A DNA stretch of 64,000 nt, taken from positions 4,940,001 through 5,004,000 of the forward strand of contig NZ_JASTWJ010000001.1 in the NCBI RefSeq assembly GCF_030499515.1, in the 5' to 3' direction. This document shows, piece by piece, positions 17,426-25,662 of the stretch; position 1 is the first letter of the stretch, and each line of letters begins with the position of its first letter. This DNA comes from Streptomyces sp. DT2A-34. GTDB taxonomy: Bacteria; Actinomycetota; Actinomycetes; Streptomycetales; Streptomycetaceae. The position numbers and the translations under genes are program-made. The notes under the pieces are model-generated. The model was not told the origin of the DNA and searched no databases. It saw nothing but the letters and a program-made list of their open reading frames with translations.

Positions 17426-18988
17426 TCATGAGGTGCTGCCCTCGCGCTTGTCGGAGGCGTACGCGTGGCGGTACAGCGCGAGGGACGGCGCGTAGCGCCC
17501 GGAGGGGTCGCGCAGGTGCAGGTCGTCGAGGAGGGCGTACGCCCAGTTGCGGCCGAGCCGGCGGCTCCACTCGAAGGGGCCGAGCGGGTAGTTCACGCCG
17601 AGACGCATCGCGGTGTCGATGTCCTCCTCGGTGGCCACGCCCTTGGCGACGGCGTCGTGCGCGAGGTCGACGATCCGGGCGACCGTGCGGGCGACGATCA
17701 TGCCGGGGACGTCGCCGATGACGCTGACGTCCTTGCCGAGCGCCTGGAAGAGGCCGGTGGCCTCGGCGAGGGTCTGCGGCGCGGTGTCCTGGGAGGCGGA
17801 CAGGGCGATGCGGGTGGCCCGGCGGTAGTCGAGGGCGAGGTCGAAGTAGACGACGTCCCGGAACTCCACCGACGTCTGGCCGTCGGCGAGCGCGAGCTGG
17901 CCACCACTGGGCAGCACCAAGCGGGTGCCGTGGTCCTCGTCCTCCTCGCGCACCGGGATGCCCGCCTCGCGGATCAGCGCGAGCAGCTCGGAGGCCGGGC
18001 CCAGGTCGCCCTCGGCGACGACATAGGCGGGCGTCCGGCCCTTCTCCGCGGTGTGCGGCTCGTCGCGCTCGGCAGCCCCGTTCTCATCGGAGTAGTCGTA
18101 CCAGCCGCGCCCGCTCTTGCGGCCGAGCCGGCCGGACTCCACCAGGCGGCGCTGGGCGAGCGAGGGCGTGAAGCGCACGTCCTGGAAGAAGGACTGCCAG
18201 ACGGAGTGGGTGACCGACTCGTTGACGTCCTGGCCGATGAGGTCGGTGAGTTCGAAGGCGCCCATCTTGAAGCCGCCGCACTCGCGCAGGACGGCGTCGA
18301 TGGTGGCGGGGTCCGCGCCTTGCGCCTCGTAGACGGCGAAGGCCTCGGCGTAGAAGGGCCGGGCGATGCGGTTGACGATGAACCCGGGGGTGTCGGCGCA
18401 GGCGACCGGCGTCTTGCCCCAGGCGCGTGCCGTCTCGTACGCGCGCGTGGCCGACGTGACGTCGGTGGCGAACCCGGAGACCACCTCGACGAGCGGCAGC
18501 AGTGGCGCCGGGTTGAAGAAGTGCAGGCCGACGAAGCGGCCCGGGTTGGCGAGGGCGCCGCCGATGGCCGTGACGGACAGGGACGAGGTGTTGGTGGCGA
18601 GCAGGCAGTCCTCGCCGACGATGCCCTCCAGCTCCCGGAACAGCTCCTGCTTGACGTCCAGGCGCTCCAGGACGGCCTCGACGACCAGGGCGCAGTCCGC
18701 GAGGTCGGCGAGTGACTCGGCGGGCAGCAGCCGGGCGCGGGCGGCGATGGGGGTGCCCCCGCGCGAGGTTGTTCGAGCGTGGGGGAGGTCGGCGCCGGTG
18801 AGGCGGTCCTTCTCGACGAGCCGGTCGAGGCGCGCGCCGATCGCGTCGGCCGCTGCCTGGGCGCGCCCGGGAGCGGCGTCGTACAGCCGTACGGGATGGC
18901 CCGCGACCAACGCGACCTGGGCGATGCCCTGGCCCATGGTGCCGGTGCCGACAACGGCCACGGGGCTGCTGAGGTCGAGTGCTGTCAT
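17426..18988 (-). CDS. 3-hydroxyacyl-CoA dehydrogenase, phenylacetate pathway type (PaaH-like)
   Basis: A 520-residue NAD-dependent enzyme that oxidises 3-hydroxyacyl-CoA, in the paa pathway 3-hydroxyadipyl-CoA. It has a Rossmann start (VAVVGTGTMGQGIAQ), an ATNTSSLSVTAI loop, the HFFNPAPL catalytic His region, and two helical HCDH modules (about 190-285 and 415-510), as in long PaaH proteins. Residues 67-80 (LPHARTTSRGGTP) look out of place: they are encoded by a palindromic repeat common in Streptomyces that seems to have inserted in frame. It is divergent from paaN and followed by the TetR gene. Confidence 0.9.
   Translation of the reverse strand: MTALDLSSPVAVVGTGTMGQGIAQVALVAGHPVRLYDAAPGRAQAAADAIGARLDRLVEKDRLTGADLPHARTTSRGGTPIAARARLLPAESLADLADCALVVEAVLERLDVKQELFRELEGIVGEDCLLATNTSSLSVTAIGGALANPGRFVGLHFFNPAPLLPLVEVVSGFATDVTSATRAYETARAWGKTPVACADTPGFIVNRIARPFYAEAFAVYEAQGADPATIDAVLRECGGFKMGAFELTDLIGQDVNESVTHSVWQSFFQDVRFTPSLAQRRLVESGRLGRKSGRGWYDYSDENGAAERDEPHTAEKGRTPAYVVAEGDLGPASELLALIREAGIPVREEDEDHGTRLVLPSGGQLALADGQTSVEFRDVVYFDLALDYRRATRIALSASQDTAPQTLAEATGLFQALGKDVSVIGDVPGMIVARTVARIVDLAHDAVAKGVATEEDIDTAMRLGVNYPLGPFEWSRRLGRNWAYALLDDLHLRDPSGRYAPSLALYRHAYASDKREGSTS
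18748..18789. repeat. Small palindromic repeat inserted in coding sequence
   Basis: An imperfect palindrome with GGGTGCCCCC at one side and GTGGGGGAG at the other and a GTT-rich loop. The same GGGTGCCCCC...GGGGGAG pattern occurs inside the MITE at about 5660-5680. It adds about 14 residues to the dehydrogenase without breaking the frame. Confidence 0.6.
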
Positions 18989-19040
18989 GTGCGCGATCCT
19001 CCCGCACGGGGTTTTCCACAGATGCGGCGGACCCCCTTGA

Positions 19041-19058
19041 ACCGACCGATCGTTCGGT
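19041..19058. promoter_or_regulatory. TetR-type operator between paaH-like gene and paaN
   Basis: ACCGACCGATCGTTCGGT is an 18-bp near-perfect inverted repeat in the divergent control region. It resembles the ACCG...CGGT pattern bound by PaaR-type TetR repressors. It would let the TetR protein encoded at 16816-17406 control both transcription units. Confidence 0.6.
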
Positions 19059-19148
19059 TACTCTAACTCTGACCGCCTGTTCCTGCCCATGTTTCTGCCC
19101 AGGTCATGAGCTCAACGAAGAGCTCTTCAGACGAGGAGTTGGTCCCGC

Positions 19149-20843
19149 ATGGCCACCGCCGAACTGACCACCCACGAGCTGATCGCCAAGCACCGGCCCA
19201 CCCTCGACCAGGCGCTGGAGGCGATCCGCACCCGCGCGTACTGGTCCCCGCACCCGGAGCACCCCAAGGCCTACGGCGAGAACGGCAGCCTGGACGCGGC
19301 AGCGGGCAAGGCCGCCTTCGACGCCCTGCTGGGCAACCGCCTCGACCTCGGCCAGGCCGGCACGGACGACTGGGTGGGCGGCGAAGTGTCCCCGTACGGC
19401 ATCGAGTTGGGCGTCGAGTACCCGCACGCGGACATCGACGTACTACTGGCCGCCATGAAGTCCGGCCAGCGCGAGTGGCGGGACGCGGGCGCGGAGGTGC
19501 GCGCCGTGGTCTGTCTGGAGATCCTCAAGCGGATCAGCGACCGGACGCACGAGTTCGCGCACGCGGTCATGCACACCTCCGGCCAGGCCTTCATGATGGC
19601 CTTCCAGGCGGGCGGCCCGCACGCGCAGGACCGTGGCCTGGAGGCGGTGGCGTACGCATACGTCGAGCAGGCCCGCACCCCCGACACGGCGGAGTGGACC
19701 AAGCCGCAGGGCAAGCGCGACCCGCTCGCCCTGAACAAGCAGTTCACGCCGGTCCCGCGCGGGATCGCGATGGTCATCGGCTGCAACACCTTCCCGACCT
19801 GGAACGGCTACCCGGGCCTGTTCGCCTCCCTCGCCACCGGCAACGCGGTCCTGGTGAAGCCCCACCCGCGCGCGGTACTGCCGCTCGCGCTCACCGTGCA
19901 GGTCGCGCGGCAGGTGCTGACCGAGGCCGGCTTCGACCCGAACCTGGTGGCGCTGGCGGCCGAGCGACCCGGCGAGGGCATCGCCAAGACGCTGGCTCTC
20001 CGCCCGGAGATCCGGATCATCGACTACACCGGCTCGACCGTGTTCGGCGACTGGCTGGAGGCCAACGCCCGCCAGGCGCAGGTCTACACGGAGAAGGCCG
20101 GCGTCAACACGGTGATCGTCGACTCGACGGACGACTACAAGGGGATGCTGTCCAACCTGGCCTTCTCCCTCTCCCTGTACAGCGGCCAGATGTGCACCAC
20201 GCCGCAGAACCTGCTCATCCCCCGCGACGGCATCCGCACCGAGGAGGGCCCCCGGACCTTCGACGAGGTCGTCGCCGACCTCGCCCGCTCGGTCGACGGC
20301 CTCCTCGGCGACGACGCCCGCGCGAACGCCCTGCTCGGCGCGATCGTCAACCCCGACGTCAAGGCCCGCTTGGAGGCCGCGGCAGGGCTCGGCGAAGTCG
20401 CCCTCGCCTCCCGCGAGATCAGCAACCCGGAGTTCCCGGACGCGGTGGTCCGTACGCCGGTGATCGTCAAGCTGGACGGGGCCAAGCCGGACGACGAGGC
20501 CGCCTACATGAGCGAGTGCTTCGGGCCGGTCTCGTTCGCCGTCGCGGTCGACTCGGCGACGGAGGCGGTGGAGCTGCTGCGGCGGACGGTGCGGGAGAAG
20601 GGCGCGATGACGGTCGGTGCGTACACCACCGACGAGGAGGTCGAGCAGGCCGTACAGGAGGCCTGCCTGGAAGAGGCGGCCCAGCTGTCGCTGAATCTGA
20701 CGGGCGGGGTGTACGTGAACCAGACGGCCGCGTTCTCCGACTTCCATGGGTCGGGGGGTAACCCCGCGGCCAACTCGGCGCTGTGCGACGGGGCGTTCGT
20801 CGCCAACCGGTTCCGGGTTGTCGAGGTGCGTCGGGAGGCCTAA
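19149..20843 (+). CDS. paaN: Phenylacetic acid degradation protein PaaN (aldehyde dehydrogenase superfamily)
   Basis: A 564-residue protein of the actinobacterial PaaN group, which works in the aerobic phenylacetyl-CoA pathway at the ring-opening aldehyde step. Aldehyde dehydrogenase features are TPVPRGIAMVIGCNTFPTW, KPHPRAVLPLAL (cofactor site) and LYSGQMCTTPQN with the catalytic Cys. GAGGAG precedes ATG 19149 by about 10 bases. Its stop overlaps the stop of the convergent methyltransferase gene. The ring epoxidase genes paaABCDE are not in the window. Confidence 0.9.
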   Translation: MATAELTTHELIAKHRPTLDQALEAIRTRAYWSPHPEHPKAYGENGSLDAAAGKAAFDALLGNRLDLGQAGTDDWVGGEVSPYGIELGVEYPHADIDVLLAAMKSGQREWRDAGAEVRAVVCLEILKRISDRTHEFAHAVMHTSGQAFMMAFQAGGPHAQDRGLEAVAYAYVEQARTPDTAEWTKPQGKRDPLALNKQFTPVPRGIAMVIGCNTFPTWNGYPGLFASLATGNAVLVKPHPRAVLPLALTVQVARQVLTEAGFDPNLVALAAERPGEGIAKTLALRPEIRIIDYTGSTVFGDWLEANARQAQVYTEKAGVNTVIVDSTDDYKGMLSNLAFSLSLYSGQMCTTPQNLLIPRDGIRTEEGPRTFDEVVADLARSVDGLLGDDARANALLGAIVNPDVKARLEAAAGLGEVALASREISNPEFPDAVVRTPVIVKLDGAKPDDEAAYMSECFGPVSFAVAVDSATEAVELLRRTVREKGAMTVGAYTTDEEVEQAVQEACLEEAAQLSLNLTGGVYVNQTAAFSDFHGSGGNPAANSALCDGAFVANRFRVVEVRREA

Positions 20844-21592
20844 GCCCGGGACGCGCCCCCGGTGAGACTCCAGTGGTACAGCGTCATCGCCACGCTGGTC
20901 GCGAGGTTGTAGCTGGAGACCTGAGGACGCATCGGCAAGGACACCAAATGGTCGGCACGCGCGCGTAGTTCGGCCGAGAGGCCACTTCGCTCCGACCCGA
21001 AGGCGAGGACGGCGTCGTCCGGGAGCTTGCTGCCCCGGATGTCGTCGCCCTCCGGGTCCAGCGCGAAGACCGGCCCGGGCGGCAGCTCGTCCACGTCCAG
21101 CCGCTCCACCGCCGTCGCGAAATGCAGGCCCGCCCCGCCTCGTACGACCGTCGGATGCCACGGGTCGAGGGTGCCTGTCGTGACCACGCCCGTCGCGCCG
21201 AAACCGGCGGCCAGGCGGATCACGGCTCCCGCGTTGCCGAGGTTGCGCGGGTTGTCGAGGACCACGACGGGGGCGGTACGGGGGGTATGCGCCAGCTTCT
21301 CGAGGTTGGCCGCGCGGGACGGACGTACCGCCAAGGCGGCCACCGCGGTGGGGTGCGGGCGCGGAACGAGCGAGGCGTACGTCGTCTCGGGGACCTCCGT
21401 CAGCAGCGCGTCCAGCGTCTCCCGTACGTCCGGCGCCAGCTGCTCGGCGAGGGCGAGCACGGCTTCCCGGTCGACAGCGACCGCCACGGGGACCTCGGCG
21501 CCGAAGCGCAGCGCGTGTTTAAGGGTGTGGAAGCCGTCGAGCAACACGGCACCGTCGGCGCGCTCGCGCCAGCGGGTCACGGGATCGGTCAT
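20840..21592 (-). CDS. TrmH/SpoU-family RNA 2'-O-methyltransferase
   Basis: A 250-residue SPOUT enzyme that would transfer methyl from S-adenosylmethionine to a ribose in rRNA or tRNA. The three SpoU motifs are visible: LDNPRNLGNAGAVIR (motif 1), ALDPEGDD/FGSERSGLS (motif 2) and LPMRPQVSSYNLATSVAM (motif 3). The substrate nucleotide cannot be told from sequence. The 214 bp between this gene's start and the HTTM gene end (21593-21806) hold no supported gene. Confidence 0.9.
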   Translation of the reverse strand: MTDPVTRWRERADGAVLLDGFHTLKHALRFGAEVPVAVAVDREAVLALAEQLAPDVRETLDALLTEVPETTYASLVPRPHPTAVAALAVRPSRAANLEKLAHTPRTAPVVVLDNPRNLGNAGAVIRLAAGFGATGVVTTGTLDPWHPTVVRGGAGLHFATAVERLDVDELPPGPVFALDPEGDDIRGSKLPDDAVLAFGSERSGLSAELRARADHLVSLPMRPQVSSYNLATSVAMTLYHWSLTGGASRA

Positions 21593-21806
21593 GCCGTGAA
21601 GCGTCTCAGATTGGCTTAGTGATCCCCAATGTTGCTCAGGGATGTGAGCCCATCGCCTTCGTGCCCTGGTGCTGAACGGCGCGAGCCGTCAGCCCTCGTG
21701 GCACGTCCCTCCGGACGCTGGTCGATGAGGCCGCACGACCTCATCGAGGAGGGTGCCCGACGTCGCCTGGGCGCCGGCCGCGCGCGTGACAGTCTGCACA
21801 GCATCA

Positions 21807-23021
21807 CTACGGACCGCTAATCCCACTGGTGGCCCGCTCGTCATCGGGGACGCGGGGCAACGGCAGCACACGGGAGCCGCCCCGCCCGGACAGCCGTCCA
21901 CGCGCGCGTGCCGCCCACTCGCCCAGGCGGCGCAGGAACGACGTCGGCAAAAAGACCGCGTCCGCCGCGATCATCGCGAGCGAGAAGAAGGGCAGGCCGA
22001 GGACGACGGCGATCACGGCGTGCTCGGTGATCATCGCGGCGAGGAGGACGTTCTTGACCCGCCGGTTGAACAGCGTGAACGGGAAGGCGACCTGCACGAC
22101 GACCGTGCCGTAGGTGATGAGCATCACCATCGTGCCGCTGGACGACAGCACATCGGCGAGGGCGGGCCAGGGCGAGAAGTAGTCGAGGTGCAGCGGGTAG
22201 TAGACAGCTGTGCCGTCCTGCCAGCGGGAGCCCTGGATCTTGTACCAGCCGGCCGTCGCGTAGATCAGGCAGGCCTCGGCCATGATCACGAGCAGGGCGC
22301 CGTTGTGCACGATGTTGCCGATGACGTCGAGCAGGATGCGGGGCTGGGGGGTCCGGGCACGGCGGCCCACGATCCACCACACGGCCTGCCCCAGCCAGAC
22401 GCCCCACAGGATCACCGGCACGGTCAGGTCGCCGTCGAGGCGGCCCGCCGCGGTCACCGCGACCAGCGCGAACCCGAACACGCCCCACAGGGCCGGGCCC
22501 ACCCGGTCGGGCCCGATCCGCTCGCCACGCGCGTGTGCCTCGCGTGCGAGCCGTGCCCGGCGCTCGTCCAGCGACCAGACCTGGCCGCAGCGCGTGAACA
22601 CCAGGTAGACGCACATCAGGTGCAGGACGTTGTCACCGCCGTCGCCCATGAAGATGGAGCGGTTCTGCAGCGAGAGCACCCCGACCATGAACAGCACGGA
22701 CATCGTGCGGGTGCGCCAGCCGAGCAGCAGCAGAACGCCGGCCAGGACGGCGAGGGCGTACACGGACTCGAACCAGAACCGGCTGCTCGACCACATCAGC
22801 GCGGTGAACGAGCCGTTCGTCCCGATCAGCTGCTGGGCGAGGTCGAAGTCCCACGGGCCGTCGGGGCCGTACAGCTCCTGGCGGTGGGGGAACTCGCGCA
22901 GCAGGAACAGCAGCCAGGTCGCGGTGAAGCCGATGCGGATCACGGCCGTCTGGTACGGGCCGAGGGCGGACTCGGTGACGCGGGCGATGCCCGAGGAGAT
23001 CGCGAGGGTGAAGCGGTTCAC
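21807..23021 (-). CDS. HTTM-domain membrane protein
   Basis: A 404-residue protein with about eight hydrophobic segments. Recognised family features of the HTTM (vitamin K carboxylase-like membrane) domain are RIGFTATWLLFLLREFPHR near the start, SLQNRSIFMGDGGDNVL and YATAGWYKIQGSRWQDGTAVYY. These bacterial proteins have no proven reaction. It is coupled by a 4-bp overlap to the DUF5819 gene upstream, a pairing seen in other Streptomyces, so both probably work together at the membrane. Confidence 0.85.
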   Translation of the reverse strand: MNRFTLAISSGIARVTESALGPYQTAVIRIGFTATWLLFLLREFPHRQELYGPDGPWDFDLAQQLIGTNGSFTALMWSSSRFWFESVYALAVLAGVLLLLGWRTRTMSVLFMVGVLSLQNRSIFMGDGGDNVLHLMCVYLVFTRCGQVWSLDERRARLAREAHARGERIGPDRVGPALWGVFGFALVAVTAAGRLDGDLTVPVILWGVWLGQAVWWIVGRRARTPQPRILLDVIGNIVHNGALLVIMAEACLIYATAGWYKIQGSRWQDGTAVYYPLHLDYFSPWPALADVLSSSGTMVMLITYGTVVVQVAFPFTLFNRRVKNVLLAAMITEHAVIAVVLGLPFFSLAMIAADAVFLPTSFLRRLGEWAARARGRLSGRGGSRVLPLPRVPDDERATSGISGP

Positions 23022-23794
23022 CGGGCGCCCTCCTGGGTGGCGGCCTCAGGGGCGGTCCCGTCCTTCGGCACCCACCACCACGGCAGCACGCGGTAGGTCG
23101 GCTTGTCCGAGACCTGCTCCTCGCTCCACTTGGGCGGGCGCACATGGGTGGTGCGGGAGCGGACCTGGACGCGTTCGACGACGCCGCCGTCGCCGGCCGC
23201 GTTCGCACGGTCGAGGCGCAGCTGCACGATGTGCCGCAGATACGTCTCGGACAGGGCGCCGCGCAGACCCACGGGACGGTTCTGGGCGTCATGCGTGGCG
23301 AGGAAGAAGTCCCAGGCCCGGCGCAGCTCGTTCTGCTGGGTGTGGCTGGGCAGCAGATTGCCGTCGATGGCCCGGCCGTCCTGGGCGGACAGGTCGTACC
23401 AGCCGGTGGTGCGGGTGCCGCCGTCGGCCGCGGCGACCTGGGCACGGACCTGCACGGCGATGTTCTGCTGCAAGGGGTTCGGGGCGAACAGCTTCCAGTT
23501 CTGCTCGAACTCCGGGTATATCCAGTCGTCGATCGCCTTGCCGTGCTGCTTGGTGACCGTGTTCGGCGGCGCGACGTGCAGGAAGACCATGCCTATGTGG
23601 ACACAGACGGCGATCGCCACGACCGCGAGCGCGAGGGCGGCGCCGATCTGGTACCGCAGGGACAGGGCGGCCACGCCGGTGCGGGGTTCCGGGGCCGGCG
23701 GGGGTGGGGCAGGCGGGGCCGCGATGGCGGACGGGGCGTCCTGCGGCTCCTCGTCCGGCCGGCGGGCGGCCGAGCCTGCGTCGTAGGCGTCCAT
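23018..23794 (-). CDS. DUF5819-family membrane protein
   Basis: A 258-residue protein with a Pro-rich cytoplasmic start, one membrane helix (IGAALALAVVAIAVCVHIGMVFLH, about 50-72) and an outer domain containing WIYPEFEQNWKLFAPNPLQ, the recognisable core of DUF5819. The function is unknown. ATG 23794 is chosen; the frame extends to 23902 without a better start. It is translated just before the HTTM protein. The order suggests a soluble outer partner for the HTTM enzyme-like membrane protein. Confidence 0.8.
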   Translation of the reverse strand: MDAYDAGSAARRPDEEPQDAPSAIAAPPAPPPPAPEPRTGVAALSLRYQIGAALALAVVAIAVCVHIGMVFLHVAPPNTVTKQHGKAIDDWIYPEFEQNWKLFAPNPLQQNIAVQVRAQVAAADGGTRTTGWYDLSAQDGRAIDGNLLPSHTQQNELRRAWDFFLATHDAQNRPVGLRGALSETYLRHIVQLRLDRANAAGDGGVVERVQVRSRTTHVRPPKWSEEQVSDKPTYRVLPWWWVPKDGTAPEAATQEGAR

Positions 23795-23958
23795 TCTGCC
23801 CCGTTCCCTGATTCCGGTTCGTCTTCCCTCAGCGCTCGCACGGGAACGGTACTCAGGCCCACCCGCCGGGCACAGCCCCTGCCGGGCCGCCGTTGCCCAC
23901 ACCTTACGGGGGCCCTACGAGACCTTACGGGGGTCCGCCGAGGACCATTCCCTTCTTC

Positions 23959-23972
23959 TAGAACCTGTTCTA
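23959..23972. promoter_or_regulatory. KstR-like palindrome upstream of the acyl-CoA dehydrogenase gene
   Basis: TAGAACCTGTTCTA is a perfect inverted repeat that fits the TNNAACNNGTTNNA pattern bound by the TetR repressor KstR, which controls sterol/cholesterol side-chain and ring catabolism in mycobacteria and Rhodococcus. It lies 56 bp before the GTG start at 24029. Confidence 0.6.
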
Positions 23973-24028
23973 TCTTGACGCTCCGTCAGATCGCCGTGAG
24001 TGTGCGTGGGTGTGGAAGGGCAGGCATC

Positions 24029-25162
24029 GTGGACTTCACCTTCACCGAGGAGCAGCAGGCGGCGGCCGAGGCGGCGCGCGGAGTGTTCGCCGGGGTCGCG
24101 CCGGACGCGGTGCCCTCTCCCGCGCTCACCCCGGGCGCCGTCGCCGACGGCTTCGACCGCCCACTGTGGGACCGCCTCGCGGATGCGGACCTGCTGAGTC
24201 TGCTGCTCGCCGAGGAGTACGGCGGGGCGGGCCTCGACGCCATCGCGCTGTGCCTGGTGCTGCGCGAGTCGGCGAAGGTACTGGCCCGGGTGCCGCTGCT
24301 GGAGAGCAGTGCGGCGATGGCGGCGGTCCAGGCGTACGGCGGCCCGGAGCTGAAAGCCGAGCTGCTCGCCCGTGCGGGGCGCGGCGAGGTGGTGCTGACG
24401 GTCGCCGCACACGGCCGCACCGGCCACGACCCGGCGGAACTCGCGGTGACCGCGCGGCAGGACGGTTCGGGGTGGGTGCTGGACGGGGTGCAGACGGCGG
24501 TGCCTTGGGCCTACGACGCCGATCTCGTCCTCGTGCCGGCCCGTACGGCCGCCGACCGGACCGTCCTCGCGCTGGTGCGGCGCGATGCGGAGGGGGCCAC
24601 GCTCGCCGAGCAGTTCTCGACCAGCGGGGAGCGGCTGGGGGAGCTGCGGCTGGAGTCGGTGCGGCTCGCGGCTCGGGACGTCGTCGACGCGGAGGGGGCG
24701 TGGGAGTGGCTGCGGGAACTGCTGGCCACCGGGACGTGTGCGCTGGCCCTCGGGCTGGGCGAGCGGGTGCTGGGGATGACCTCGGAGTATGCGAGCAAGC
24801 GGGAGCAGTTCGGGCATCCGATCGCCACGTTCCAGGCGGTCGCCGTGCAGTCCGCCGACCGCTACATCGACCTGCGCGCGATGGAGGCCGCGCTGTGGCA
24901 GGCCGCGTGGCGGATCACCTCCGGGGCGCCGGGGGCGCTGCCTGCCTCCGGAGACGTGGCCGTGGCCAAGATCTGGGCCTCGGAGGGCGTACGGCGGATC
25001 GTGCAGACGGCCCAGCATCTGCACGGCGGCTTCGGCGCGGACGTCGACTATCCGCTGCACCGGTACCACGCCTGGGCCAAGCACCTGGAGCTGGCGCTCG
25101 GCCCGGCGGCGGCGTACGAGGAGGCGCTGGGGGACCTGCTGGCGGCGCATCCGCTGGGGTGA
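24029..25162 (+). CDS. Acyl-CoA dehydrogenase (steroid/branched acyl type)
   Basis: A 377-residue flavoprotein that would introduce the alpha-beta double bond into an acyl-CoA. It has an N-terminal helical domain (EEYGGAGLDAIALCLVL), a middle beta domain and a C-terminal helical part with KREQFGHPIATFQAV and AQHLHGGFGADVDYPLHRY. The usual catalytic Glu position is not obvious, and sequences of this kind often work as one half of an alpha2beta2 enzyme in steroid side-chain degradation. GTG 24029 has GGAAGGG eight bases upstream. The KstR-like palindrome in its promoter supports a sterol link. No partner dehydrogenase gene is adjacent. Confidence 0.85.
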   Translation: MDFTFTEEQQAAAEAARGVFAGVAPDAVPSPALTPGAVADGFDRPLWDRLADADLLSLLLAEEYGGAGLDAIALCLVLRESAKVLARVPLLESSAAMAAVQAYGGPELKAELLARAGRGEVVLTVAAHGRTGHDPAELAVTARQDGSGWVLDGVQTAVPWAYDADLVLVPARTAADRTVLALVRRDAEGATLAEQFSTSGERLGELRLESVRLAARDVVDAEGAWEWLRELLATGTCALALGLGERVLGMTSEYASKREQFGHPIATFQAVAVQSADRYIDLRAMEAALWQAAWRITSGAPGALPASGDVAVAKIWASEGVRRIVQTAQHLHGGFGADVDYPLHRYHAWAKHLELALGPAAAYEEALGDLLAAHPLG

Positions 25163-25180
25163 CCCGCGGACACCGGGTGC

Positions 25181-25528
25181 CTACAGCACGTACCCGGGCT
25201 GTCCCTCGTCGTTCACCACGGGGCGTCCCGCTGCTGCCCACACCTGCATGCCACCGTCGACGTTCACGGCGTCGATGCCCTGCTGGACGAGGTACATCGT
25301 GACCTGCGCCGAGCGGCCACCGGAGCGGCAGATCACATGGACGCGGCCGTCCTGCGGGGCGGCCTCGGCCAGCTCGCCGTAGCGGGCGACGAACTCGCTG
25401 ATGGGGATGTGCAGGGCGCCCTCGGCGTGACCCGCCTGCCATTCGTCGGCCTCGCGGACGTCCAGGAGGAAGTCGTCGTCCTTGAGGTCGGTGACCTCGA
25501 CTGCGGGCACGGCAGATCCGAAATTCAT
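25181..25528 (-). CDS. Rhodanese-like sulfurtransferase domain protein
   Basis: A 115-residue single-domain rhodanese. LLDVREADEWQAGHAEGALHIP opens the fold and the active loop VICRSGGRSA carries the catalytic Cys that forms a persulfide. It would carry sulfur to an unknown acceptor in the cytosol. ATG 25528 gives the family-length protein; the longer open frame upstream lies in a repeat-containing gap. Confidence 0.88.
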   Translation of the reverse strand: MNFGSAVPAVEVTDLKDDDFLLDVREADEWQAGHAEGALHIPISEFVARYGELAEAAPQDGRVHVICRSGGRSAQVTMYLVQQGIDAVNVDGGMQVWAAAGRPVVNDEGQPGYVL

Positions 25529-25602
25529 GACTCCGACGCTACCTGACGGGTGGTGCAGGGTTCGCCGTGGTCGTTCGCGCCCACGCGGCGGAACCGCACA
25601 TC

Positions 25603-25662
25603 GATACCGTCCCGCGCCCCTCAGGCGATTCCGTCCCGCGCCTCTCAGGCGATTCCGTCCCC
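25603..25662. repeat. 24-bp tandem direct repeat, 2.5 copies
   Basis: Units beginning GATTCCGTCCCGCGCC at 25603, 25627 and (partial) 25651 lie directly after the 3' end of the J-domain-like gene. No gene is seen between 25529 and 25662. Confidence 0.6.
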
